Origin: CAYMAZ01 sp964388575
Lineage (GTDB): Bacteria; Bacteroidota; Bacteroidia; Bacteroidales; DTU049
Reading direction: 5' to 3'
Assembly (NCBI GenBank): GCA_964388575.1
Contig: CAYMAZ010000002.1
Location: forward strand, 1 to 64,000
DNA length: 64,000 nt
Shown here: piece by piece, positions 15,566 to 24,076 of the stretch
Layout: the number at the start of each line of letters is the position of its first letter
Position numbering within the stretch: the first letter of the stretch is position 1
Translations under genes and position numbers: made by a program
Notes under the pieces: generated by a model
The model's database searches: none
Seen by the model: only the letters and a program-made list of their open reading frames with translations
What the model was told of the DNA's origin: nothing

Positions 15566-16750
15566 ATGTCGTCTCAGTATTATTATCATCTGCCTGAAGA
15601 ACGGATTGCAATATATCCCGCCGGAGAGAGAAGTGCGTCAAAACTATTAATTTTTGACGGAAACACCATCAGCTCAGATGTATTTTCAAATATTTCAATG
15701 ATTCTTCCCAAAAACTCACTGCTTCTCAGAAACAGTTCCAAAGTTATAAAAGCCCGTTTGTTTCTCAAACGTCAAACAGGAGCTGTTATGGAAGTATTCT
15801 GCCTGAATTTTGCACACACCATTCCGGGAAGAGCAAGTGCAGAGTGCCTCATTAAAAATGTGAAGAAACTCAAACCAGGTGAAGTTCTTACTTCCGAAAA
15901 AAATCACAATCAGCAACATTACAGTCTTCATGCTGAATTTTCCGGAAGGAAGGATGAAAACAGCCTGGTTGAATTTTCCTGGTCACCGGACAATACTGAT
16001 TTTTACAGCATCATGGATATTTTCGGAATAGCGCCGCTCCCACCCTATATCAAAAGAACAGCAGAAGAAACTGACAACATCAGATATCAGACTGTGTATG
16101 CAGATGAAAACGGTTCTGTTGCAGCCCCAACTGCCGGACTGCATTTTACACCCGAAGTTGAAAATCAGCTGAGAAACCGAAACATTGAAACAGAACAACT
16201 GATCCTGCATGTGGGTCTCGGAACTTTCCAACCAATGAAATCTGACAATCTGAATGAACATACCATGCACAGGGAATATTTCTCAGTTCACAGAAAAACC
16301 ATAGAAAAACTTGCCGGCATTACAGAAAGAAATGTTGTCTGCGTTGGCACAACCACCCTGCGTACTCTTGAAAGCTTATACATCGCCGCTCATTTCCCTG
16401 AAAAAATTGCATCTCTCAACAACATCACCATCGGTCAGTGGGATGTTTTAAACATCAAACAACATTATTCTGCCAGGCGTGCATGGGAGATACTTCTTTC
16501 AACTATGGACAGCAAGAATATTCAAACAATATCCGGAAACACGTCTTTAATGATCACTCCTGAACATTGGTGCCGGACCATTGATTATCTGATCACAAAT
16601 TTCCATCAGCCCAACAGCACTTTATTGCTGATTGTCGCTTCACTCATCGGCGATGCCTGGCATGATGTCTACCGTTATGCACTCGATCATCAGTTTCGAT
16701 TTCTGAGCTATGGAGATGCGTGTTTGTTTACAAATATCAATAAAAAATAA
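15566..16750 (+). CDS. queA: S-adenosylmethionine:tRNA ribosyltransferase-isomerase (QueA)
   Basis: Transfers and isomerises the ribose of S-adenosylmethionine onto 7-aminomethyl-7-deazaguanine in tRNA, forming epoxyqueuosine. Recognised from YHLPEERIAIYP near the N-terminus, LLRNSSKVIKARL, GSVAAPTAGLHFTPE, LHVGLGTFQP, VGTTTLRTLES, the TNFHQPNSTLL motif and LSYGDACLF at the C-terminus. At 394 residues it is longer than the usual 345-350 because the central region is expanded (about 85-150). The frame opens at TTG 15560, but ATG 15566 gives the normal QueA N-terminus. No other queuosine genes are nearby. Confidence 0.93.
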   Translation: MSSQYYYHLPEERIAIYPAGERSASKLLIFDGNTISSDVFSNISMILPKNSLLLRNSSKVIKARLFLKRQTGAVMEVFCLNFAHTIPGRASAECLIKNVKKLKPGEVLTSEKNHNQQHYSLHAEFSGRKDENSLVEFSWSPDNTDFYSIMDIFGIAPLPPYIKRTAEETDNIRYQTVYADENGSVAAPTAGLHFTPEVENQLRNRNIETEQLILHVGLGTFQPMKSDNLNEHTMHREYFSVHRKTIEKLAGITERNVVCVGTTTLRTLESLYIAAHFPEKIASLNNITIGQWDVLNIKQHYSARRAWEILLSTMDSKNIQTISGNTSLMITPEHWCRTIDYLITNFHQPNSTLLLIVASLIGDAWHDVYRYALDHQFRFLSYGDACLFTNINKK

Positions 16751-16848
16751 TTCATTTTTTACAAACTGACCATCAGGCACTTAACAAATAAATCATTAAT
16801 TATTTTGATTTTTTGTTATTTTTTATTTGGATATATAATTATTATTTG

Positions 16849-16856
16849 TAATTTTG
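16849..16856 (+). promoter_or_regulatory. -7 promoter element TAATTTTG, rules out the upstream TTG start
   Basis: A perfect TAnnTTTG match. It overlaps the TTG (16854) that opens the longest frame of the next gene, so translation must begin downstream, at 16896 or 16908. Confidence 0.55.
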
Positions 16857-16907
16857 TCTACATATTTGTATGATTTGTATGATATTTTCTTTACAATGCT
16901 AAACAAC

Positions 16908-18419
16908 ATGAAAGCTATTACCCTTCAACTTCTACTTATCGTTGTCGTTCCATTATATCTTTTGTCGCAAAGTACTTTTTATAAGTCATATGAGATCAGC
17001 AACTTTGAACAGGTCATCAGAACACATGACAGTGGTTTTGCCTGTGTAACCGGTTCAGGTCTTCTCATACTTGACAGTGAAACAGAGCTTCAGCACTATC
17101 ATACTTATGGATCAACAGATGCTGATTTTAAATTGATTACACAAACTTCAGACAACGGATTTATTATTTCCACCAGAAATAATTTCCAGGATCCCGGAGA
17201 ACTTGCATTCATTGTAAAATTTGACGAACAAGGAAATATGATATGGTCAAAGCGATATGTATATCCGGTTCATACCACCATTCAGACACTTGATATTACA
17301 TCAGCAGCAAACAACGGATTTTACATTCTTGCATCAGGTTGTGTGGGGAGTCCAATCATCCTAAGATGTAATGAAGATGGTGACATTCTATGGCAAAAAA
17401 GCTCCAATTTTCCTTATGCAGGCAAAATCATAATGTTTTCAGAGGAATCTCTGATCATCGCCGGAATCAATGCTGAAAGCGAATTCAACCACAAAGTCTG
17501 GGCAAGCATGATCGATACCTCAGGGAATATCATCTGGACAAAAACCTATGACAATAACCGTGTAAACTTTTTGCAGGGGATTTCAAAAAGCCAGCATAAT
17601 GAAATTTCAATCCTAATTACTTCACAGGAAAACTCTTCTTATATTACAAACGCAACCAGCACTGTCTTACGATTAAGCTCAACCGGTGTCATCCTGGGGG
17701 CAAACACAATCTCCACCGGAGAAAATGTTGGCTATCACCAGATGCACGGATTCGCAAAAACAACTGAGCAGGGAAGCATATTCACAGGAACAATTAACAT
17801 GATGGCTCCGGGAGTACAAATCCTATTTGCAAAAACTGACAACTACAACAACATTGAGTGGGCACGTTATTTTGGAAATATGACTTTAAATAATTTCGGT
17901 ACGAACGAAGGAATCCAGGTTTTCGAATCCAACAACAGCTTTTATATTTTCAGCAAAAATGAAGACGGTCTTGCAATAGGCAAGATTAATGAAAACGGCA
18001 TCGGGTTTTGCGATGACAAATCTGTACGCTTAAACTCCGCCCGGTCAGAATTCAACACAACAGCCATCACGCTTGATTTCTTTAACACTGCTTTTTCTGC
18101 TGAACAGATTCAAATTAATTTTTCTGAGGCATTTCCCTCAATGACTGTACATTGCACCGATGTTACTGAAGTCTATAACCATTCTGAAGCTGAAAATGTT
18201 ATGTGTTATCCAAACCCAACCTCCGGAGAGATCTTCATTGAGGCTCATGACATTCAGCAACTGAGTATATATGATATGAATGGCTCTCTGAAAAAACATG
18301 TAACCGCACAAAACAGTTCATTTCTTATGGTTGATATCGAGGATCTGCCCAAAGGAACCTATATGTTCCGTATTGTTGCAAATGATGAAATTTCAGTCAG
18401 AAAAATAATTCATTTATAA
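16908..18419 (+). CDS. Secreted repeat protein with T9SS sorting domain, function unknown
   Basis: About 503 residues with a signal peptide (MKAITLQLLLIVVVPLYLLSQ). The mature part consists of beta-propeller-like repeats built around segments such as TSDNGFII...KFDEQGNMIWSKRY, NEDGDILWQKSS and DTSGNIIWTKTY. This G-N-x-x-W pattern is typical of delta-60/PQQ-like secreted propellers of Bacteroidota. It ends in a type A T9SS sorting domain (VMCYPNPTSGEIFIEA ... LPKGTYMFRIVAN ... KIIHL). No catalytic residues can be seen; a binding or structural surface role is possible. ATG 16908 fits the promoter and signal peptide; 16896 is an alternative. Confidence 0.82.
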   Translation: MKAITLQLLLIVVVPLYLLSQSTFYKSYEISNFEQVIRTHDSGFACVTGSGLLILDSETELQHYHTYGSTDADFKLITQTSDNGFIISTRNNFQDPGELAFIVKFDEQGNMIWSKRYVYPVHTTIQTLDITSAANNGFYILASGCVGSPIILRCNEDGDILWQKSSNFPYAGKIIMFSEESLIIAGINAESEFNHKVWASMIDTSGNIIWTKTYDNNRVNFLQGISKSQHNEISILITSQENSSYITNATSTVLRLSSTGVILGANTISTGENVGYHQMHGFAKTTEQGSIFTGTINMMAPGVQILFAKTDNYNNIEWARYFGNMTLNNFGTNEGIQVFESNNSFYIFSKNEDGLAIGKINENGIGFCDDKSVRLNSARSEFNTTAITLDFFNTAFSAEQIQINFSEAFPSMTVHCTDVTEVYNHSEAENVMCYPNPTSGEIFIEAHDIQQLSIYDMNGSLKKHVTAQNSSFLMVDIEDLPKGTYMFRIVANDEISVRKIIHL

Positions 18420-18482
18420 TACTGAATAACAATTGTTTTAAATTCCATTAACTTTCAATTTTTTGCAAAAAATTTGAATACC

Positions 18483-19253
18483 TTATTCAATCCAATTAAT
18501 AATCTCATTTGTGAATACTTCGGGATTTTCAGCATGCAACCAGTGAGAGGCTTCAGGAATAATTTTCAATGTTGTTTCGGGGAAAAGTGAAAACATCTGA
18601 ATGTGGTGTTCCTTCTGAATATAGTCTGAATTTTCACCTTTCAGCCAAAGAACCGGATTAGAGAATAATCTGCCACCGGGTTGAAACCGGAAAACTTCTT
18701 CAAGATTCAGTTTCAGAGCATCAATATTCATTTTCCAGCCCATTTTGTCACGACTGATATTCTGTACATTTTTGAGCATAAAACTGACAAGTCTCTGATC
18801 AGGAACCTGTTTCAGCAGTTCTGCCTCAACTTCTTTTTTGGTTTTAAACTTTCCAAAATCAAGGTCTGACATCACCTCAAGCAGAAAAGCATGGCGATAG
18901 GTTTTGTAGGTTACCGGACTGATGTCGGCGACAATAAGTTTTTCAACATTAGAGGGATAATCCAGCGCAAAGAGCATTGCCACTTTCCCTCCCATTGAAT
19001 GCCCGAGCAGAAATGCTGTATCAACAGACAGCTCTTCATACAGCCCGGCAAGATCATCAACCATTGCGTGATAATTAAACACAGGATGATGGCCGGATTT
19101 TCCGTGATTTCTCTGATCGGGAATGATCACACGCAATTTCAGCTTATCAGCAAACACTTTTGCCAATGTCACCCAATTATCAGACATTCCGAATAATCCG
19201 TGAAGAATGATCATCGGTTTGCCGGATCCGAATTCTCTGAAAAACAGTTTCAT
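18483..19253 (-). CDS. Alpha/beta-fold hydrolase (YbfF-like esterase)
   Basis: A 256-residue cytoplasmic alpha/beta hydrolase. Oxyanion loop ILHGLFG about residue 19, the DQRNHGKS strand, nucleophile elbow GHSMGG (Ser about 96), catalytic Asp in the region of LKGENSDYI and His in EASHWLHAE. The same arrangement occurs in E. coli YbfF, an acyl-CoA/short-chain esterase. The physiological substrate is unknown. The start codon overlaps the pdxJ stop by one base (TAATG), suggesting translational coupling; the pair occurs together in other Bacteroidota. Confidence 0.88.
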   Translation of the reverse strand: MKLFFREFGSGKPMIILHGLFGMSDNWVTLAKVFADKLKLRVIIPDQRNHGKSGHHPVFNYHAMVDDLAGLYEELSVDTAFLLGHSMGGKVAMLFALDYPSNVEKLIVADISPVTYKTYRHAFLLEVMSDLDFGKFKTKKEVEAELLKQVPDQRLVSFMLKNVQNISRDKMGWKMNIDALKLNLEEVFRFQPGGRLFSNPVLWLKGENSDYIQKEHHIQMFSLFPETTLKIIPEASHWLHAENPEVFTNEIINWIE

Positions 19254-19966
19254 TATTTCAGCTGTCTGAGATACATCTGTATCGTATTTTCCAGTCCGAA
19301 ATACAACGCATCGGAAATGAGTGCATGCCCAATTGAGACTTCAAGTAGTCCCGGAACTTTCTGTGCAAACCACCTGAGATTTTCAAGACTCAGGTCATGA
19401 CCGGCATTGATGCCCAAACCTTCCTCAATGGCAACCTGAGCTGCCCTGACAAATGGCAAAACAGCCTGCTCCCTGTCAACAGGATAATTTATTGCATAGG
19501 GTTCCGTATATAATTCGATTCTGTCGACACCTGTTTCTTTCGCATGTCTGATCATCTCTGTATCGGTCTCAATAAATATTGAAGTTCTGATACCTGCATC
19601 CTTAAATTTTGTGATCACTTGCTTCAAGAACTTACTGTTTTCGACAGTATTCCATCCCGCATTTGATGTAATGGCATCAGGAGGATCAGGGACAAGTGTG
19701 ACCTGATGCGGCATCACTTCAAGGACGAGATTCATGAAGGAATCCGAGGGATATCCCTCAATATTAAATTCTGTTGTCACCAGCTTTTTTAGATTTCTCA
19801 CATCGCTGTAACGGATATGCCGTTCATCAGGACGGGGATGAACCGTAATTCCCTGCGCTCCGAATCTTTCACAGTCAACAGCTGTCTTCAGGACATCAGG
19901 AACATTACCACCTCTTGCATTGCGAAGGGTTGCAATTTTATTGATATTGACACTGAGTTTTGTCAT
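19253..19966 (-). CDS. pdxJ: Pyridoxine 5'-phosphate synthase
   Basis: Condenses 1-deoxyxylulose-5-phosphate with 3-amino-2-oxopropyl phosphate to form pyridoxine phosphate, the last ring-forming step of the DXP-dependent vitamin B6 route. The 237 residues have the standard length. Motifs: LSVNINKIATLRNARGG at the N-terminus, GITVHPRPDERHI, FNIEGYPS, VTLVPDPPDAITSNAGW, RIELYTEPYA, GINAGHDLSLENL and EVSIGHALISDAL. The frame continues upstream to 20071, but the conserved N-terminus and the promoter at 19979-19986 place the start at 19966. First gene of a two-gene operon with the hydrolase. Confidence 0.96.
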   Translation of the reverse strand: MTKLSVNINKIATLRNARGGNVPDVLKTAVDCERFGAQGITVHPRPDERHIRYSDVRNLKKLVTTEFNIEGYPSDSFMNLVLEVMPHQVTLVPDPPDAITSNAGWNTVENSKFLKQVITKFKDAGIRTSIFIETDTEMIRHAKETGVDRIELYTEPYAINYPVDREQAVLPFVRAAQVAIEEGLGINAGHDLSLENLRWFAQKVPGLLEVSIGHALISDALYFGLENTIQMYLRQLK

Positions 19967-19978
19967 ACAATTTTTTTT

Positions 19979-19986
19979 CAAATTTA
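19979..19986 (-). promoter_or_regulatory. -7 promoter element TAAATTTG for pdxJ
   Basis: A perfect TAnnTTTG match on the minus strand, 12 bases before ATG 19966. It lies inside the longer reading frame and so fixes the start. Confidence 0.6.
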
Positions 19987-20054
19987 CAAAAAAAGTGTGA
20001 TTTTGACTTTGTGCCAGATCAACCATAAAAAAACAAAGCAAATTAAAAAAAATA

Positions 20055-20071
20055 TTGTACGTTTGGTACAA
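20055..20071 (+). promoter_or_regulatory. Promoter -7 element inside a perfect palindrome, upstream of the CBS gene
   Basis: TTGTAC-GTTTG-GTACAA is a perfect inverted repeat with a 5-base centre. The -7 element TACGTTTG (20058-20065) lies within it, 17 bases before ATG 20083. A protein bound here would block the promoter, so it is a candidate operator between pdxJ and the CBS gene. Confidence 0.45.
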
Positions 20072-20082
20072 ATTTCAGAATT

Positions 20083-20742
20083 ATGATTCCATCACATCTC
20101 ATTCAAAACATTGTCACACCGGTGATGACATCTTTCAGCGGGAACCAGGTTCTGGCCGCTCTTGATGAAACGAGGTTCAATCATTTACCTATTGTGAACA
20201 ATCAGGATTTTCTCGGCGTGATTTGTGAAACCGATTTGTTCAACAATAACCTGGACGATTCAATCGGAACGTATAAACTGACATTGTCAAATGCTTTTAT
20301 CAGAACAGAAAATCATTTGTATGATGCCATCAGACTGATATGTGAACTCAAGCTATCACTTGTCCCTGTTGTTGACGGCAACAATGTATATCAAGGGTAT
20401 ATTGATCTGCAAAGTATTGTTGAACACTTCGGCAACGATTTGTCTATCAACAATCCGGGATCAATCATTGAGCTGGAACTCAACACACACGACTATTCAC
20501 TTTCAGAACTTACAGGGATTATTGAGTCCAGCGACTTAAAAATCTTACATCTCGGTGTGACAACTTTTCCGAATTCAACCAAACTCAAGGTTACCATAAA
20601 ACTTGACAAAATTGATATTTCAGCTCTGATCCAAACACTCAACAGATACGAATATGTTATTTCGGGGTCATACGGACATGATGAAATGAGGGATTATCTC
20701 AAAGACAGATATGATTCTCTTATGAATTACTTAAATTTGTAA
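20083..20742 (+). CDS. CBS-domain protein with C-terminal ACT-like domain
   Basis: A 219-residue soluble protein. Two CBS motifs form a Bateman module (residues about 1-65, HLPIVNNQDFLGVICETDLF; and 66-130, LVPVVDGNNVYQGYIDLQSI). CBS pairs bind adenine nucleotides. The C-terminal third (GSIIELELNTHDYSLSELTGI... ) has the pattern of an ACT-like ligand-binding domain. No enzymatic domain is attached. In Bacteroidota this protein regularly stands between pdxJ and nadK, which suggests an adenylate- or NAD-sensing regulatory role, but the function is not established. It ends one base before the next gene. Confidence 0.85.
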   Translation: MIPSHLIQNIVTPVMTSFSGNQVLAALDETRFNHLPIVNNQDFLGVICETDLFNNNLDDSIGTYKLTLSNAFIRTENHLYDAIRLICELKLSLVPVVDGNNVYQGYIDLQSIVEHFGNDLSINNPGSIIELELNTHDYSLSELTGIIESSDLKILHLGVTTFPNSTKLKVTIKLDKIDISALIQTLNRYEYVISGSYGHDEMRDYLKDRYDSLMNYLNL

Positions 20743-20743
20743 C

Positions 20744-22180
20744 ATGCATATCTCCCGGAGAAATTTTCGGAACTGCATTCATTCAATCCTCTTCATGATC
20801 CTGACCATTTCAGTATCGGGGCAACATCATGCAGAAAACTATGTTGTGAGTCATATCAATATTTCTGGAAATAAGTTCACAAAAGAAAAAACAATACTGA
20901 GAGAAATTGAAATTCAGGAAGGTGACACCATTCAGTTTGCTGAACTTGAGGCTATCATTCAGCAAACGCACAATAACCTCATGAATATGTCACTGTTTAA
21001 TTTTGCTGAAGTTAGCACTGTGACTGACACAATACCAAACAAGAGTTCAGTACCGAAGTTCATTATCATCGAAATCCATGTAACTGAAAGGCTGTATATC
21101 TGGCCGTTTCCAGTCTTTTATCTTGAGGAACGCAATTTCAATGAATGGCTTGAACACAGGGATCTGTCAAGGTTTAGCTGGGGAGCAGTTGTTGTACATG
21201 AAAATTTCAGAGGACGAAGGGAAAACCTAAGTCTGGGTGTTAAAACCGGCTTCAATGATCTTGTTGTTTTAAAATATTCAGATCCGGCGATTGACAAAGC
21301 ACAAAGTCTTGGGCTTGGAATTTCAGTCAACTATGCCCGTGATCACAATGTATTCTACAAAACAGAAGACAACAATATGCAGCTGTTAAAACTTGAGACC
21401 AATCATGCTGTTACCAATGCATTTTTTCATGTCAGTCTGACCAAACGATTCGGCATACATCAGTCATTAAGGATTTATACACAATCCAATCATTACAAGT
21501 TTTCGGACACTCTTTTTGCACTCAATCCTAATTTTACTGACCCTTCATTAATCAGTCTGAATTTTCTTACAATTTCTTTGCTTTACAAATACGATTTCCG
21601 GGATTATATTCATTATCCGCTTGAAGGGTTTTTCTTTGACTGTGAAATCAACAAACACGGGTTCGGCATATACAACAATAAGGGATTCTCTGTTACTTCA
21701 CTGAAAAGTTCATATCGCAGGTATTGGAAACTTAATAAAAGATTATTTTTTGCAGCCGGAATCACAAGCAGACTGAGGCTTGACGGAAACAAATCCTATT
21801 TTTTTAACCGTGGACTTGGTTTTGGTAATGATTATGTCAGAGGATTTGAAAGCTATGTCATTGATGGCCGAAATTATTATCTATTGAAAAGCAATTTAAA
21901 ATACAATATCATTCAACCACGGATCTTTACAGTTCCCTTTGTTAAAACAGAAAAATTCAATACCATACCATACAGATTTTATCTGAATTTTTTTGCTGAT
22001 GTAGGATATATTTCTGACTCCAATCCTGCGAACATTAACTCACTAGGGAATAAACTGCTTTTTGGATACGGAGCAGGTATCGATTTTGTGACTTATTACG
22101 ACAGAGCATACAGAATAGAAATTTCACGGAATTCAGAAAATGAGTTTAGTTTTGCAGTACAGTTCACGGCTCCCATTTGA
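20744..22180 (+). CDS. POTRA-domain outer-membrane beta-barrel protein (BamA/TamA-like, short)
   Basis: A 478-residue outer-membrane protein. Signal peptide about 1-26 (ILFMILTISVSGQ), one POTRA domain (VSHINISGNKFTKEKTILREIEIQEGD ... NLMNMSLFNFAEV), then a C-terminal 16-strand-like barrel with alternating hydrophobic/aromatic strands, ending AVQFTAPI. It contains the VRGFESYVIDG segment resembling the VRGF/Y motif of the Omp85 L6 loop. With one POTRA and no lipid-linked partner nearby it looks like a small Omp85-superfamily member, not the essential BamA (which normally has five POTRAs). It follows the CBS gene with a single intervening base, so the two are surely cotranscribed. Confidence 0.82.
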   Translation: MHISRRNFRNCIHSILFMILTISVSGQHHAENYVVSHINISGNKFTKEKTILREIEIQEGDTIQFAELEAIIQQTHNNLMNMSLFNFAEVSTVTDTIPNKSSVPKFIIIEIHVTERLYIWPFPVFYLEERNFNEWLEHRDLSRFSWGAVVVHENFRGRRENLSLGVKTGFNDLVVLKYSDPAIDKAQSLGLGISVNYARDHNVFYKTEDNNMQLLKLETNHAVTNAFFHVSLTKRFGIHQSLRIYTQSNHYKFSDTLFALNPNFTDPSLISLNFLTISLLYKYDFRDYIHYPLEGFFFDCEINKHGFGIYNNKGFSVTSLKSSYRRYWKLNKRLFFAAGITSRLRLDGNKSYFFNRGLGFGNDYVRGFESYVIDGRNYYLLKSNLKYNIIQPRIFTVPFVKTEKFNTIPYRFYLNFFADVGYISDSNPANINSLGNKLLFGYGAGIDFVTYYDRAYRIEISRNSENEFSFAVQFTAPI

Positions 22181-22204
22181 AATGAGCAAAAAGTCCCGAA
22201 AATT

Positions 22205-23089
22205 ATGAAAACAATAGGAATTTATGCACGAAAGTTCGGACACCAGCACAAAAAATCCGTTCAAAGAATTCTCTCCAGCATTGAAAATGCAGGAGGAAAG
22301 GTCTTGATTTTTAAAAGCCTGTATCATTTACTGGAAAAAGATTTTGATATTCCACATTACAGCGGTACTTTTGACAGTCATGAACAACTCTGCAGCAATG
22401 CTGATTTTTTAATCAGTCTGGGTGGAGATGGAACGTTGTTGGATGCTGTCACATATGTAAAAAATAGCCGGATTCCCATTCTCGGGATCAACATCGGACG
22501 CATGGGATTTCTTTCCAATATTGATGTTCAGGACATCAATGTTGCTGTTAAAGCTTTATTTGACGGGGAATACTGTGTCACTGACCGGACACTTCTCAGA
22601 CTGAAATCAATATCAGACAGTCAGCCCCCTGAGACTCCTTTTGCAATTAACGACATCACCATTTCCAAAAAGGAAACCAATTCTATGATTGTAATTCATA
22701 CCTTTGTCAATGATGTTCCTTTGAATTCTTACTGGGCTGATGGACTGATTACCGCAACTCCCACAGGGTCCACTGCATATTCCCTGTCCTGTGCAGGCCC
22801 GATTTTGACACCGGATTCTGCAAATTTTATTCTGACTCCCATTGCCCCGCACAATCTTTCAGTCCGCCCACTCGTAATTCCTGACAATTCTCAAATAAAA
22901 TTCGTGGTTGAAGGACGAAGCAAATCGTTTCATCTGACCCTTGATTCAAGAACTATCTCTGTCAAAACCGGAAGTGAAATCATTATTGAAAAAGAATCTT
23001 TCAGTGTTCAGCTTGTGGGACTGCCCGGAGATAATTTCTTTCAGATTATACGGGATAAATTGCATTGGGGCTCCGATAAAAGAAATTAA
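22205..23089 (+). CDS. nadK: NAD kinase
   Basis: Phosphorylates NAD+ to NADP+ with ATP or polyphosphate. The 294 residues carry the NAD-kinase signatures: LISLGGDGTLLDAV (GGDGT loop), GINIGRMGFLSNI, the Asn/Asp site of AINDITISK, and TPTGSTAYSLSCAGPI (substrate-binding region). Usual length. It is preceded by the barrel protein with 24 bases between them and followed by a separately promoted DUF6089 gene. pdxJ, CBS and nadK form a block often conserved in Bacteroidota. Confidence 0.97.
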   Translation: MKTIGIYARKFGHQHKKSVQRILSSIENAGGKVLIFKSLYHLLEKDFDIPHYSGTFDSHEQLCSNADFLISLGGDGTLLDAVTYVKNSRIPILGINIGRMGFLSNIDVQDINVAVKALFDGEYCVTDRTLLRLKSISDSQPPETPFAINDITISKKETNSMIVIHTFVNDVPLNSYWADGLITATPTGSTAYSLSCAGPILTPDSANFILTPIAPHNLSVRPLVIPDNSQIKFVVEGRSKSFHLTLDSRTISVKTGSEIIIEKESFSVQLVGLPGDNFFQIIRDKLHWGSDKRN

Positions 23090-23126
23090 AGATGTTGTAT
23101 TTTTACTGAAATTCAAAAATATGATG

Positions 23127-23134
23127 TAAATTTG
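23127..23134 (+). promoter_or_regulatory. -7 promoter element TAAATTTG, decides the start of the DUF6089 gene
   Basis: A perfect TAnnTTTG match overlapping the TTG (23132) that opens the longest frame of the next gene. It leaves ATG 23147 or 23153 as the start, with a very short leader. Confidence 0.55.
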
Positions 23135-23146
23135 TCATGTAAACCA

Positions 23147-24061
23147 ATGTATATGAGGTCATATTTTGTTCATATTTTCATACTGATCATCGCAAATGCA
23201 GGTTTACTCCATGCTCAAACCCAAAAGAGGGAAAGACAGGAAATTCTGTTTAGTTTCGGTGCAACGAATTTTTTAGGCGATCTTGGAGGCTCACCAATGA
23301 TTGGAAGTGAAGCTTTCAGTATGCGCGATTTAAACTGGTCTTCTACCCGACCCATGGGTAATATCGGGTACAGATATCGAATAGCACAGCACCAGGCTGT
23401 TAAAGGCACACTTTCATTCGGGTATCTTTACGGAAATGACAATTACACTGAAAATCTGATCCGTTTCAACAGAAATATCAACTTTCGTGCACCCATCTGG
23501 GAATTACAGGGGCAATATGAGTATTTTATATTCACCCGACATCGGGAAGGTCATCGTTACAACAAAAAGGAGCTGAAAGGATGGAGAAATATTTCTGACA
23601 AAATCTATCTGTTTGCCGGACTTGGTGTGACTGTGTTTATCCCTCAGGGAAAAGACCCTACAGGAAAATGGCACAATCTCAGGCCATTATCAACTGAAGG
23701 ACAGGGAATGGTCGCAACCCGAAAAAAATACAGTTTGGTTCAGCCTGTTGCTTTGTTCGGAATCGGACTCAAATATTCTTTGAACTGGAAATGGTCAATC
23801 GGACTTGAATACAGCATCAGGAAAACATTCACTGATTATCTTGATGATACCAGCACAACGTATTACGACAATGATGCCATTCGGGAACAAAAAGGAGACA
23901 TTGCAGCCTATTTTGCCGATCCCAGCCATGGCCTTGTTCCCGGGCAAACAGCACCCGGAGCCCAGAGAGGAGACCCGGATGACAAAGATTCATACATGTT
24001 TGCCACTCTGACATTCTACTACAAATTTAAAAAACACAAAACAAATATCCCAAGGTTTTAA
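23147..24061 (+). CDS. DUF6089/PorG-like outer-membrane beta-barrel protein
   Basis: About 304 residues with a signal peptide ending ...LLHAQ. The mature protein is a beta-barrel with the pattern of DUF6089/PorG proteins: FGATNFLGDLGG near the N-terminus, RPMGNIGYRYRI, NINFRAPIWELQGQYEY and YSLVQPVALFGIGLKY. PorG-family proteins are outer-membrane components connected with T9SS in Porphyromonas; here that role is inferred from similarity. It usually sits upstream of uppS and bamA in Bacteroidota, which are missing here; an esterase gene follows instead. Confidence 0.8.
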   Translation: MYMRSYFVHIFILIIANAGLLHAQTQKRERQEILFSFGATNFLGDLGGSPMIGSEAFSMRDLNWSSTRPMGNIGYRYRIAQHQAVKGTLSFGYLYGNDNYTENLIRFNRNINFRAPIWELQGQYEYFIFTRHREGHRYNKKELKGWRNISDKIYLFAGLGVTVFIPQGKDPTGKWHNLRPLSTEGQGMVATRKKYSLVQPVALFGIGLKYSLNWKWSIGLEYSIRKTFTDYLDDTSTTYYDNDAIREQKGDIAAYFADPSHGLVPGQTAPGAQRGDPDDKDSYMFATLTFYYKFKKHKTNIPRF

Positions 24062-24076
24062 TTATTCCAGTACATT

